Source: Branchiostoma lanceolatum (taxonomy: Eukaryota; Chordata; Leptocardii; Amphioxiformes; Branchiostomatidae). Taken from it: DNA of 64,000 bases. The DNA lies in assembly GCF_035083965.1 (NCBI RefSeq), contig NC_089724.1:27899435-27963434 (forward strand), read 5' to 3'. Of the stretch, positions 39,201 through 42,927 are shown in pieces (positions within the stretch are counted from its first letter, which is position 1; each line of letters starts with the position of its first letter). The position numbers and the translations under genes are program-made. Below the pieces are notes generated by a model, which was given only the letters and a program-made list of their open reading frames with translations, did not search any database and was not told where the DNA came from.

Positions 39201-41629
39201 GAATAAAGAAGAATTGAACAGTACTCTATGAGATACGGCCCGGGTCCTCCGAACGTGTAGGTGAAGGTACGCTCGCCCTGAGTCCACGTCTCCTCCTCAT
39301 TGGCCGCCACACAGTAAAACTTCGTGTCCGCTACCTACAGGCAACGTACGTGTAATCATATTGATTAATGCCAGATTACGGTTTTTGCCAGTTTACTTTA
39401 CTTTTGTTAGCAATTTACATTTCACTAAGGGCCCTTTCACACTTGTGCGTATATTCAAGTGCGCGTGAGTTGCGCATGAACATTTTTTTTGTTTGTTTCG
39501 GTAACGTTTGCGGGGGAAAAAGTTGTTTTCTACTAGTACTTTGATCCACCATTGTGCAGCTTGGTTATCGAACCTAAGAAATCACTTATTCGGCTTCAAA
39601 CTTAACCTAAACCAGAAAAACACAACCCATGCGGACTTGTACATACGCACAAGTGTGACAGGGGCTTAAGATCAAGGGAAAATAGTTCCTGCCCTTCCCT
39701 CAGTCATTTACCTGCAATTATTTAATCGTTCTGACTGGAGAAATGGTGTTCTTGTTTGTGATGCAACGCACTCTCAGCCCACTGATGAATTATTCATAAC
39801 TTTGTCTGAAAGGCATTTTGATCAGGTTTTATGGAGTTTAAATGGTGAAAACCTGAAACCAAATTGGTTGAAACCAAAACCTTTATCTCCAATACAAATC
39901 AGTTTTGTCAGCGTGCACTTCTGGTGATACTAGTAAGCACATCAGACAACTTGCCTAGAAAACAAGGACACCCTGTCAACATAGACCTACGTAGCTACTA
40001 GTGCTTAGGTGTCAATTGCGACGGTGCCCGTAAGGAGTGTAGTCCCGGCCGGGCCCTGAAGCCACAAATTTGTCCCGGTAGACTGCCGGTTACGGAGGTG
40101 GGAAAGATATATCCCGGTGCTCGCACCTCGTGGCCTCTATTTGTTACCGTGTCCCGCGTTGATTTTAAGGCCGGGTTAAAATGATTCGGGGTTCCGGCCG
40201 GACCACAAAATTGCCCGGCAGCCGCAGGGTTTCCGGTGGCCGACGTAGGGGTCACGCCCGAAATTGCAAAAAGAGAAGCCCGTGAACTACCCGGCGAGCC
40301 CCCATTTCGTATTTGGACAAGGTAGATACTAGATAGATCACATAACCTGCTTATAAATGCTAGGGTCACATTTCCAAACCGGAGCCCGGCCGGGCAGTTT
40401 ACGGGAACGACAAAACAAGACAACAAAACACATAGAACGTTGAGAAATTTTTCATGGATATAATTTGTGCATATTTCTTGATATGCTCTTTTATTTTTCG
40501 TCTCTGCAAACAGCCCGGCAGGGCCCCGGCTTAGAAATGTGACCCTAGCATTAGGTGCGTGCGCAATACGTTGTGTACACAACCGGGGAGATAGAAATGG
40601 TCTGAATCGGCTTTGCCTCAAACTTCCGCTACTTTTCTGTAGATCTTTGCAAAGGTCCAAGCCCTGTCTATATCTTTACTCACGATTTTTTGTCCGTCAA
40701 GGTTTTGAATTTTTTCCGTAACATGCAGCAAAGTTCCGTAAATTTACGGGAAAACTGGCGCTGGCTAGAGCTCTAGGTACTACACAGTGACTTACCGCTG
40801 TCCCTGCGCAGTCACTGTTCGTACATGTCCAATCTCCGTCCCCATCAAACAGCACCCCAGTCAGGATATCGGTGTCGCGGCACGACTTTCTCGCCCAGTT
40901 CCAGTTAGAAGTGCTCTGGAACGTCACCTGTACGTGGTAGAGACACAATTGCCAGCTAAGTCAGAAGTGGCCAGCGTGTGTTTGGAAGTCAAATTTGATT
41001 CTTACTCTAAAATTGGTCAGACTGCTCCCTACTGGTGGTCGTGAGCCATGTTCGGCTATCTGATCGTGAAACCTGGGCTTTACACCAGAAGGCGTGGCGT
41101 CGTGTGGCGTAACGGCCAGAACATTCGGCCGTCAAACAAGGGAACCCGAGTTCGATCCCGGCTTGCCCCCAGACATGTCCGGACATGCGCCCGGACGTTG
41201 TGCACTTGGGAAACACAAATTTCCTCACTTCACTCAGGTGTAAATGAGTACCTAGCTTCGGTTAGCGATGTCCCTCGGATATAGGACGTTAAATGGAGGT
41301 CCGTGTTTGGGAGAGCCACACCCGGCGCACGTTAAAGAACTCACCACACCTCTCGAAAAAGAGTAGGGGCATGCCTCGGTGTGCGATGGTCCAAACCTTA
41401 CAGTCTGGTCTAGGTTGACATTTTGAAAAGGTGATAGTCACCTGTTATGTCAATCATTCCACAAATGTGGTAAATCTGAATACATAAGAAGGTATAAAAT
41501 GTTCCTGACCTGTTGCGGGTCCGGATCCCCGGGCTCCCAGGTGATCATACCACCGCGGAAATGACTGCAGAAGCCCGGCCGAGCGACCAGCAAGGCTACG
41601 GTCCACATGACAACTACGGTCTTCGCCAT
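1..41629 (-). CDS. Polycystin-1/REJ-superfamily receptor with N-terminal SHFRGG module and 16 cbEGF domains (37 exons, 3' end beyond window)
   Basis: This is the gene-level entry; exons follow separately. The product should be a large extracellular or membrane receptor. Order: signal peptide (1-21), a module beginning SHFRGG with paired cysteines (22-524), sixteen calcium-binding EGF-like domains (about 525-1180), REJ-type sequence (about 1181-1450), then the helical and beta-rich stretch that precedes the GPS in PKD1-like proteins, including the motif FVD followed by NPYSW (about 1640-1660). All 37 exons join in phase and total exactly 1,728 codons, which is strong internal support. In the known family the REJ and GPS parts are followed by PLAT and about 11 membrane segments; these would lie off the left edge. 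PKD1-type proteins act as adhesion or ligand-sensing subunits with TRPP channels. That role is inferred from the family. An exact orthologue (PKD1, PKD1L or PKDREJ) cannot be assigned from this part. Confidence 0.85.
444..506. repeat. 10-bp tandem repeat, left arm of foldback element
   Basis: About six copies of ccgaaaacaa. The reverse complement forms the longer array in the right arm. Confidence 0.85.
1390..1602. repeat. 10-bp tandem repeat, right arm of foldback element
   Basis: About 20 copies of gttgttttcg, with some degenerate units at the left. It is the inverted counterpart of 444-506 and is expanded about threefold. Confidence 0.85.
2145..2330. repeat. Dispersed repeat, copy 1
   Basis: Shares AAGAAGTCAAACCCAACC and CTTGTTTGTCTGCAA and TTCGGGCATGAA with 22,139-22,265, in the same orientation. 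It ends in an AT-rich stretch. Probably the 3' part of a retroelement. Confidence 0.6.
2354..2599 (-). CDS. Exon 36: GAIN-like region
   Basis: Eighty-two codons, phase 0-0. It starts [20 protein letters not shown] and ends [20 protein letters not shown] then VDAV. The LP...F-V-D stretch matches the sequence that precedes the GPS in PKD1L-type proteins. Donor GTAATT. Confidence 0.8.
2810..3110. repeat. AT-rich stretch with GGGGGGGC hairpin, likely retroelement 3' end
   Basis: A run of TTATTGTTTATTACTA-type sequence is followed by a short hairpin (gggggggcagaagcccagg ... gggcccccc) and more A-rich DNA. It resembles LINE 3' untranslated sequence, but no coding part is visible. Confidence 0.35.
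3235..3377 (-). CDS. Exon 35: pre-GAIN helical region
   Basis: Phase 1 to phase 0, donor GTAAGT. It encodes [20 protein letters not shown], with [20 protein letters not shown] after it. Confidence 0.78.
3480..3703. repeat. GC-rich dispersed repeat, copy 1
   Basis: About 60-70 percent similar by eye to 40,007-40,266 over its length, sharing blocks such as GGTGCCCG, TATTTGTTACCG, GTCCCGCGTT and ACGTAGGGGTCAC. Family not recognised. Confidence 0.6.
3873..3966 (-). CDS. Exon 34: helical region, ends at a GC donor
   Basis: Ninety-four nt, phase 0 to phase 1. It encodes [20 protein letters not shown] and [11 protein letters not shown]. There is no GT at the exon end; CAG|GCGAGT fits the known GC-AG donor class and gives the phase required by exon 35. 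Confidence 0.72.
4238..4277. repeat. (CATA)n microsatellite
   Basis: About ten perfect tetranucleotide copies in the intron just before exon 33's donor. Confidence 0.95.
4304..4435 (-). CDS. Exon 33: helical region after REJ
   Basis: Forty-four codons, phase 0-0, donor GTACTT. It starts [20 protein letters not shown] and continues [20 protein letters not shown]. Alternating hydrophobic residues suggest helices, as in the pre-GPS part of PKD1-like proteins. Confidence 0.75.
5362..5473. mobile_element. Hairpin MITE next to exon 32 donor
   Basis: Inverted repeats TAGCCTGAGTAC(T/C)(A/G)TCCTC and onward pair over 29 bp at both ends with two mismatches, with a short loop. Its right end lies 7 bp from the donor GT at 5481-5482. 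Confidence 0.8.
5483..5644 (-). CDS. Exon 32: REJ C-terminal part
   Basis: Fifty-four codons, phase 0-0, donor GTGAGT. It encodes [20 protein letters not shown] then [21 protein letters not shown] hairpin MITE ends 7 bp from the donor dinucleotide. Confidence 0.8.
5842..6098 (-). CDS. Exon 31: REJ domain, [11 protein letters not shown] motif
   Basis: Phase 1 to phase 0, 257 nt. It encodes [20 protein letters not shown] and [17 protein letters not shown]. In the REJ family this pattern (F-x-I-x-C-x-G-W-x-D then L-x-Y) follows the previous motif. Donor CAG|GTAAAG. Confidence 0.87.
6099..7070. other. Intron 30, mostly unannotated
   Basis: Contains GC-rich low-copy-looking sequence (about 6,150-6,650) without a coherent frame, a tRNA-like SINE fragment (next entry), and AT-rich DNA. 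Confidence 0.5.
6740..6865 (-). mobile_element. tRNA-derived SINE fragment
   Basis: On the minus strand it reads GGTTCTGGGTTCGAACTCC (B-box-like) followed by a CTTTGGGATAAGCACTTGAC-type body, the layout of the other SINEs in the window, but eroded. Confidence 0.55.
7071..7318. mobile_element. Hairpin MITE (AAGCCCCCCTCTCACTGG family)
   Basis: Perfect or near-perfect 30-bp inverted ends, AAGCCCCCCTCTCACTGGAC at both sides, 248 bp total. The right end is 10 bp from exon 30's donor GT (7329-7330). Its terminal AGCCCCCCTCTCACTG resembles the element at 28,009-28,469. Confidence 0.85.
7331..7501 (-). CDS. Exon 30: REJ domain, NSPPENGTC motif
   Basis: Fifty-seven codons, phase 1-1. It contains [20 protein letters not shown], the classic REJ/PKD1 motif of N-x-P-P-x-x-G-x-C. 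A hairpin MITE ends 10 bp from the donor dinucleotide. Confidence 0.87.
7502..8027. other. Intron 29
   Basis: AT-rich intron sequence; no repeat family or other gene recognised. Confidence 0.5.
8028..8212 (-). CDS. Exon 29: start of REJ domain
   Basis: Phase 2 to phase 1, acceptor TTTTTTTGTAG, donor G|GTATGA. It encodes [20 protein letters not shown], then CTNCPHG and [12 protein letters not shown]. The pattern C-x(3)-C-x(3)-VNPS with a later YTWYL is typical of receptor-for-egg-jelly domains in PKD1-family proteins. Confidence 0.85.
8421..8445 (-). CDS. Exon 28: 25-nt microexon between EGF 16 and REJ
   Basis: Flanked by acceptor TTCAATCAG and donor GTAAGT. Phase 1 in and phase 2 out are exactly what the neighbours need. 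It adds FHVMRLAIT, giving a reading of RLAITCNTNC at the REJ start. Without it the frame would break, so it is probably constitutive. Confidence 0.75.
8735..8857 (-). CDS. EGF-like domain 16 (last cbEGF), exon 27
   Basis: 123 nt, phase 1-1. [18 protein letters not shown] then [19 protein letters not shown]. The usual G before the aromatic residue is Asn (VNY). Donor GTGAGC. It joins through a 25-nt microexon to the REJ region. Confidence 0.87.
9081..9200 (-). CDS. EGF-like domain 15 (cbEGF), exon 26
   Basis: 120 nt, phase 1-1, one codon shorter. [17 protein letters not shown] then [19 protein letters not shown]. Donor GTGAGT. Confidence 0.88.
9201..9684. other. Intron 25, right-hand part
   Basis: No coding or structural signal seen before the MITE at 9,685. 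Confidence 0.5.
9685..9821. mobile_element. MITE with TAGCCTCTACCAGGCTC ends
   Basis: The left end TAGCCTCTACCAGGCTC is matched by an inverted copy GGAGCCTGGTAGAGGCTA at the right. Related ends occur near 29,350 and 31,686. Confidence 0.75.
9905..10030 (-). mobile_element. tRNA-related SINE fragment
   Basis: The minus strand shows a box A-like TGTGGTGTTGTGGTC and, 55-60 bp on, a box B-like GAGTTCAACTCC, then a short tail. The anticodon region is not tRNA-like, so it is a SINE head and not a tRNA gene. Confidence 0.5.
10064..10186 (-). CDS. EGF-like domain 14 (cbEGF), exon 25
   Basis: 123 nt, phase 1-1. [18 protein letters not shown] then [19 protein letters not shown]. Standard domain. Confidence 0.88.
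10560..10682 (-). CDS. EGF-like domain 13 (cbEGF), exon 24
   Basis: 123 nt, phase 1-1, donor [24 protein letters not shown] then [19 protein letters not shown]. Standard domain. Confidence 0.88.
10785..10978 (-). mobile_element. tRNA-derived SINE
   Basis: Minus-strand order: TGGCGTAACGG (box A-like), GGGTTCGAATCC (box B), then CTTGGGAAAGGCATTTTACA and a CCACTCCACCCAGGTG body. Same family as 12,167-12,292 and the heads of the two + strand SINEs at 41 and 43 kb. Confidence 0.8.
11144..11266 (-). CDS. EGF-like domain 12 (cbEGF), exon 23
   Basis: 123 nt, phase 1-1. [18 protein letters not shown] then [19 protein letters not shown]. Standard domain. Confidence 0.88.
11425..11593. mobile_element. 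MITE with CCATT(A/C)ACGGTTCCGACTACGC ends
   Basis: Inverted ends of about 40 bp, through GCATGTGCAGTGTCAAAG. A related, diverged member lies at 27,222-27,366 (shared core TACGCATGTGCAG). Confidence 0.85.
11700..11822 (-). CDS. EGF-like domain 11 (cbEGF, extra Cys), exon 22
   Basis: 123 nt, phase 1-1. [18 protein letters not shown] then [19 protein letters not shown]. The aromatic residue of the usual GY/GF is a cysteine, giving seven cysteines. Confidence 0.87.
12167..12292 (-). mobile_element. tRNA-derived SINE (short)
   Basis: Minus strand: TGGCGTAACGGCAGG, GGGTTCGAATCCCC, then TGCCCTTGGGTAAGGCACAC and a CCCACCCAGGTG end with an A-run tail. A second copy of the 10.8-kb family. Confidence 0.8.
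12370..12492 (-). CDS. EGF-like domain 10 (cbEGF), exon 21
   Basis: 123 nt, phase 1-1. [18 protein letters not shown] then [19 protein letters not shown]. Standard six cysteines. Confidence 0.88.
12828..12985 (-). mobile_element. tRNA-derived SINE, second family
   Basis: Minus strand: box A-like TGGTTAGCGATCTTG, box B GGGTTCGACCCC, followed by about 75 bp of non-tRNA body. It differs from the 10.8-kb family in the body. Confidence 0.65.
13045..13167 (-). CDS. EGF-like domain 9, exon 20
   Basis: 123 nt, phase 1-1. [18 protein letters not shown] then [19 protein letters not shown]. The first Asp of the calcium site is replaced by Ala and the Gly of the usual GSF by Glu (ESF), so calcium affinity may be reduced. 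Confidence 0.86.
13678..13800 (-). CDS. EGF-like domain 8 (cbEGF), exon 19
   Basis: 123 nt, phase 1-1. [18 protein letters not shown] then [19 protein letters not shown]. Donor GTACGT. The G-x-G loop is TSNG here. Confidence 0.87.
14178..14390. mobile_element. MITE with TACTGTAAATGCA ends
   Basis: 213 bp, with ends TACTGTAAATGCA and TGCATTTACAGTA and an interior of inverted CGCGG/CCGCG motifs. The flanking TA is compatible with a TA target. A partial relative may lie at about 29,065-29,150. Confidence 0.85.
14512..14637 (-). CDS. EGF-like domain 7 (cbEGF variant), exon 18
   Basis: 126 nt, one codon longer than the others. [19 protein letters not shown] then [18 protein letters not shown]. 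It has a longer loop between cysteines 2 and 3 and an extra cysteine after the GY, so seven cysteines in total. Confidence 0.85.
15033..15155 (-). CDS. EGF-like domain 6 (cbEGF), exon 17
   Basis: 123 nt, phase 1-1. [18 protein letters not shown] then [19 protein letters not shown]. The second position is Glu instead of Ile/Val, still compatible with calcium binding. Confidence 0.88.
15156..18785. other. Intron 16 (3.6 kb)
   Basis: Mostly AT-rich unique-looking sequence. It contains a 51-bp tandem repeat (17,570-17,805), a short 15-bp triplication of GACCAGTTTGAAATC near 17,330-17,361, and imperfect inverted sequence around 15,310-15,440. No other gene is recognised. Confidence 0.6.
17570..17805. 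repeat. About 51-bp tandem repeat, four units
   Basis: AAAACATATGTGGATTTAAT recurs at about 17,598, 17,641, 17,693 and 17,744, with spacer TTGCCCCCTTTTTAAAAAC between units. Confidence 0.8.
18786..18908 (-). CDS. EGF-like domain 5 (cbEGF), exon 16
   Basis: 123 nt, phase 1-1. [18 protein letters not shown] then [19 protein letters not shown]. Near copy of EGF 3. A 3.6-kb intron follows on the minus strand. Confidence 0.88.
19263..19385 (-). CDS. EGF-like domain 4 (cbEGF), exon 15
   Basis: 123 nt, phase 1-1. [18 protein letters not shown] then [19 protein letters not shown]. Near-identical to EGF 2. Confidence 0.88.
19818..19940 (-). CDS. EGF-like domain 3 (cbEGF), exon 14
   Basis: 123 nt, phase 1-1. 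[18 protein letters not shown] then [19 protein letters not shown]. Near copy of EGF 5. The N-N-T sequon is shared with EGF 5. Confidence 0.88.
20271..20393 (-). CDS. EGF-like domain 2 (cbEGF), exon 13
   Basis: 123 nt, phase 1-1. [20 protein letters not shown] then [19 protein letters not shown]. All six cysteines and the calcium-binding DVNE are present. It differs from EGF 4 at about two residues, so the two arose by a recent duplication. Confidence 0.88.
20751..20857. mobile_element. Near-perfect hairpin element
   Basis: Two 47-bp arms (TGGGTGCCATCCTATTTCTA... and the inverse) with a 13-bp AT loop. Probably a minimal MITE. Confidence 0.8.
21004..21196. mobile_element. MITE with ATGCTAGGGTCA ends, copy 1
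   Basis: Inverted ends ATGCTAGGGTCA(CA)TTTCCAAACC with a GGGCCCGGCCGGGC inner part, AT-rich centre. Same family as 40,357-40,553. Confidence 0.85.
21700..21936. repeat. 156-bp tandem duplication ending at EGF 1 donor
   Basis: TTTATAGAAATAATCGCAGT with ACAATGCCTACGCACGGCAG repeats 156 bp later with few changes; the second copy runs to the splice donor at 21,936. Confidence 0.7.
21937..22059 (-). CDS. EGF-like domain 1 (cbEGF), exon 12
   Basis: 123 nt, phase 1-1. Motifs [12 protein letters not shown] and [10 protein letters not shown] followed by [12 protein letters not shown] show the six-cysteine EGF pattern. The leading D-I-D-E and the Asn three residues after cysteine 3 are the calcium-binding signature. 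Donor GTAAGC. A 156-bp tandem duplication in the intron ends right at this donor. Confidence 0.88.
22139..22265. repeat. Dispersed repeat, copy 2
   Basis: Partner of 2,145-2,330. Ends TTGCAATAAAGTTATAATAT, giving a polyadenylation-like end. Confidence 0.6.
22636..22957 (-). CDS. Exon 11: long exon linking SHFRGG module to EGF array
   Basis: Phase 0 to phase 1, 322 nt. It starts [20 protein letters not shown] and ends [15 protein letters not shown] at donor GTAACG. It contains NSS, NGT and NST glycosylation sequons and a [11 protein letters not shown] loop. The fold is not recognised. The phase 1 end matches the phase 1-1 EGF exons. Confidence 0.78.
22958..23536. other. Intron 10
   Basis: No repeat or gene recognised. 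Confidence 0.5.
23537..23628 (-). CDS. Exon 10: DWTVTFKSE segment
   Basis: Ninety-two nt, phase 1 to phase 0, acceptor TTTGCAG, donor GAG|GTATTG. It encodes [20 protein letters not shown] and then [11 protein letters not shown]. It leads into exon 11. Confidence 0.78.
23760..23800 (-). CDS. Exon 9: 41-nt small exon of SHFRGG module
   Basis: A small exon with acceptor TTTTTTGCAG and donor GG|GTGAGT. It encodes [13 protein letters not shown] when joined (W codon completed by its first base). Phases 2 in and 1 out match both neighbours exactly. Confidence 0.78.
24204..24368 (-). CDS. Exon 8: SHFRGG module, FMDITWSIP segment
   Basis: Phase 2 to phase 2. A nearer AG (at 24361-24362) breaks the frame, so the acceptor ATATCTCCAG 8 bp upstream was chosen; it gives a continuous [13 protein letters not shown] and later [19 protein letters not shown]. 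Another frame is also open here for 68 codons but lacks family resemblance and was rejected. Ends TG|GTAATA. Confidence 0.78.
24369..25056. other. Intron 7
   Basis: AT-rich, no feature recognised. Confidence 0.5.
25057..25187 (-). CDS. Exon 7: SHFRGG module, GCDDGP-DGTCVP segment
   Basis: Phase 0 to phase 2, ending AG|GTGAGG. It encodes [20 protein letters not shown] followed by [17 protein letters not shown]. The two cysteines probably pair. Joining in phase fixes the acceptor used for exon 8. Confidence 0.8.
25762..25944 (-). CDS. Exon 6: SHFRGG module, [11 protein letters not shown] segment
   Basis: Sixty-one codons, phase 0 to 0, acceptor ACATTAG, donor GAG|GTAGGG. It encodes [20 protein letters not shown] and then PAALQIEDF, which looks like a beta-sandwich strand pattern, and ends with [10 protein letters not shown]. 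Confidence 0.82.
25945..27221. other. Intron 5, right of exon 6
   Basis: Mostly AT-rich; a small GGAAGGATGGAATGA repeat near 26,605. Nothing else is recognised before the MITEs at 27.2 kb. Confidence 0.5.
27222..27366. mobile_element. MITE with TTCGAGTACGCATGTGCAG ends
   Basis: Inverted ends TTC(G/T)AGTACGCATGTGCAG; related to the 11.4-kb MITE by the shared TACGCATGTGCAG core and a CTTGTAAACAGTTCT-type interior that matches it in inverted orientation. Confidence 0.8.
27403..27545. mobile_element. MITE with CTAATCTCCAAGCAGATCT ends, copy 1
   Basis: Long inverted ends CTAATCTCCAAGCAGATCT(C/A)(C/T)ACGG. It continues into AAGCTCCAG/GTAGCTTCTCTGG. Same family as 53,878-54,056. Ends 13 bp from exon 5's donor GT. 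Confidence 0.85.
27561..27696 (-). CDS. Exon 5: SHFRGG module, [12 protein letters not shown] segment
   Basis: Phase 2 start, phase 0 end at CAG|GTTGGT. It encodes [20 protein letters not shown], then CRWA and a CNSICGP motif. The pattern of an acidic DxDGD loop followed by C-R-W-A and two more cysteines is the most distinctive part of the module. A hairpin MITE ends 13 bp from the donor dinucleotide. Confidence 0.85.
28009..28469. mobile_element. MITE with AG(C/T)CCCCC-CCTCTCACTGAGAT ends
   Basis: About 460 bp with inverted ends AGYCCCCC...CCTCTCACTGAGAT and repeated AACTAGTTGGCAACTAG palindromes near the right end. Ends resemble the 7.1-kb MITE. Confidence 0.8.
28853..28993 (-). CDS. Exon 4: SHFRGG module, WTEGNWIDF segment
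   Basis: Phase 2 to phase 2, acceptor CCGTTTAG, donor TG|GTGAGT. It encodes [20 protein letters not shown] and, further on, [15 protein letters not shown]. The Thr/Asn-Ser/Pro loop is typical of this module as I recall it. Confidence 0.8.
29575..30070. repeat. AT-rich repeat, two tandem units of about 245 bp
   Basis: Both units contain TTTCTCATTAATTATG, a CTCTCTTCCT(C/T)AGTTACA(A/T)ATGTCACAT core and CCTCATTAATCATGC. The inverted complement of this sequence occurs at about 56,640-56,890 in PAQR unit 3, so it is a dispersed family. Confidence 0.75.
30478..31200. repeat. 244-bp tandem satellite, about 3 copies
   Basis: GGCGTCGTTATGGACAATCT starts at 30,478, 30,722 and 30,966, exactly 244 bp apart. 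Units 1 and 2 are nearly identical; unit 3 degrades toward its end and into a short triplication of ACGTGCTAAAA. Confidence 0.92.
31201..32940. other. Mid segment of the large element
   Basis: Contains a fragment with TTTACCAGGCCCCGTGGATCGCTAGG ends (about 31,686-31,750), a fragment resembling the CTAATCTCCAAGCAGATCTA MITE (about 31,993) and inverted sequence around 32,025-32,105. Two + strand frames of 63 and 89 codons (32,152-32,421; 32,479-32,670) are open, but no family is recognised. Confidence 0.4.
32945..38174. repeat. 126-bp minisatellite, about 42 units with higher-order structure
   Basis: The consensus unit carries GGTAGAAATAACTGCGAGGG, CAGCTTTTCTCTACCTAAAC and a GGGGGGAGGTCTCCCCCC palindrome. 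At least two main variants alternate (CGCCCGCTTTCCGGCAGC and CGCAGGCTTTTCGACAGC), and shorter units lack the palindrome (AAGAGTGGGTT). A unit with an inserted palindrome AACAAGGAGGTTAAAATAGG recurs 2,653 bp later (33,201 and 35,854). Confidence 0.93.
38999..39108. repeat. (CA)n-rich microsatellite
   Basis: Mostly CACACA with interspersed GACA and TACA units. Confidence 0.93.
39225..39334 (-). CDS. Exon 3: SHFRGG module, [11 protein letters not shown] segment
   Basis: Starts in phase 0 after CCTGTAG and ends in phase 2 at GA|GTACTG. It encodes [20 protein letters not shown] and then [13 protein letters not shown]. The phase 2 end matches the first base of exon 4, which completes the glutamate codon. 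The intron between exons 3 and 4 is about 10.2 kb and holds the giant repeat element. Confidence 0.78.
39427..39667. mobile_element. MITE with AAGGGCCCTTTCACACTTGTG ends
   Basis: Inverted ends AAG(G/C)(G/C)CCCT(T/G)TCACACTTGTGCGTAT, 241 bp. Confidence 0.8.
40007..40266. repeat. GC-rich dispersed repeat, copy 2
   Basis: Same-orientation partner of 3,480-3,703 with a small insertion. Family not recognised. Confidence 0.6.
40357..40553. mobile_element. MITE with ATGCTAGGGTCA ends, copy 2
   Basis: Inverted ends as in 21,004-21,196, extending through a GCCCGGCCGGGC / GCCCGGCAGGGC block. AT-rich centre. Confidence 0.87.
40796..40927 (-). CDS. Exon 2: SHFRGG module, WARKSCRD segment
   Basis: Forty-four codons, phase 0 to 0, with acceptor after ACGTACAG and donor GTAAGT. 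It begins [16 protein letters not shown] and ends with NSDCAGTA; the acidic LFDGDGDW stretch and three cysteines are visible. It joins exon 1 (DPQQ) to give a continuous beta-rich module. Confidence 0.82.
41093..41410 (+). mobile_element. tRNA-derived SINE with conserved body
   Basis: TGGCGTAACGGC (box A-like), GAGTTCGATCCCGG (box B), then CTTCACTCAGGTGTAAATGA and GTCCCTCGGATATAGGACGT and AAAAAGAGTAGGGGCATGCC. This is the long form of the SINE family seen on the minus strand at 10.8 and 12.2 kb. Confidence 0.85.
41510..41629 (-). CDS. Exon 1: signal peptide and start of SHFRGG module
   Basis: Forty codons. The start [19 protein letters not shown] gives a hydrophobic signal peptide with likely cleavage after FC, directly before SHFRGG. 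The exon ends DPDPQQ at CAG|GTCAGG, phase 0. An in-frame ATG 16 codons upstream would add a hydrophilic, cysteine-containing stretch before the signal, so the internal ATG was chosen. I recall SHFRGG directly after the signal peptide in a group of invertebrate and fish extracellular proteins; no name is claimed. Confidence 0.8.
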
Positions 41630-42925
41630 CTTACAGCACCTCACGGAGCCGGAACAATTCGACGTAAGGGCCGGCAATGTTCGCGCTCATACGGTAAGGT
41701 ACATGTCTGACAGTCACTCTCCGAGTTACGGGAACATATCACTTGTGGTGATGCTCCACTACCTCCTAGCGCATTTATACTCGTCGACCTCTCTGAATGT
41801 ATTGTCGCATCCTTTCTTTTGTATTGCGATAGACGTCTTTGTATGAGTATATCCAGTTGCATATAATATTTAGAGTATTCTATTTCCATTCCTAAAGCTT
41901 CCCAAAGTGAAGGTATTCTATCGTCCGTTTTTGCACACTGTTTAAGTCACGGGGAGCTCAATTCGGAACAAAGCTAGGACACGCAAACTGCGCTCACAAT
42001 TGTTACAGACTGTATGGCTTGTGGAAGGGTTCGTTTTTTTATGTCCCTCGCCTCTGTCAGCTATGAGTCTACATAACGTCTGGATCACTCACCTGACCAG
42101 TCCTGAAAGGATGTTGTTGTCCCCTTTCACCCAATAGCTAACAATAAATATCAATATTTCAGTTGCCCATTGAAGATGAGGACACTTAGGAAGAAAAATT
42201 CAAATAGCATAGATGTTCGTCAACAATCAACGGTGAAAAGGTGCATAGCTCCCTATTATTGGCATTTCCTGAAAAGACGTCAACGGACTTTTGATAATGT
42301 ATGAATATAGATTAGATGGAGTGTATATGATGCCAAATACAACATCCACGTTTTCAAAAGAAAGATTTTTCATAGCAGTTCGTACCGACCTTCCCCTTTT
42401 GGCGGGAGTATAACTGCTTTTTATAGAGCACAATAGAACTGGGTTGTATTCTAAAAGACCAGTAGCCTTAACAGGGACGCATCGTTCGCACGCAAATTTG
42501 AACACGATTACAATTACAATTACAATTTCCCTTTTCACAAACCACTGTTATAGAGTATCTTGTATCTTCTGCTATCCCATAATATTATTAGATGTGTTGT
42601 TTCATCTGGACATTTCAGATCCGCTTACTGATACAAGGCAAAAATCGTATCTAATGACTGAAGTGTAGTCAGGGTTCAAAGACGTTTGCACAATATCGTA
42701 AACTGTGTTTTATCTTATACTATGTATTATCGATGGAGAGCATGCTTTTTGGTTCAAACGATGTGACGTATAATCACCCATGTTTCGACGCGGCAACGTG
42801 GCAACTATTCAACACAACATCTAACTCAACGACTGCGTGTAATATTATGAAACATGTATGAGAATCATTCGGAGATATCATGTTTGTTTTTTCAGGGAGA
42901 CATGGAGATGTAGTGTGGAAAGAGG
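41630..42925. other. Upstream of the receptor gene
   Basis: No CpG island, TATA box or upstream exon can be supported. Sequence is AT-rich with no recognised repeat. Confidence 0.4.
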
Positions 42926-42927
42926 AG

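Larger units (their letters stand above)
28994..39224. other. Intron 3 (10.2 kb), filled by repeats
   Basis: Holds fragments of the TAGCCTCTACCAGGC family (about 29,346-29,470), an AT-rich repeat pair, and the 8.4-kb element (30,287-38,730). A CA microsatellite follows. No other gene is supported. Confidence 0.7.

Noticed and set aside
39998..40660. 220-codon minus frame
   Set aside because: Lies over the GC-rich repeat and a MITE; no family resemblance. Open mainly because of base composition.
41677..41677. Upstream ATG giving 16 more residues before the receptor signal peptide
   Set aside because: The added stretch is polar and cysteine-containing and would bury the signal; the internal ATG places the signal directly before SHFRGG.
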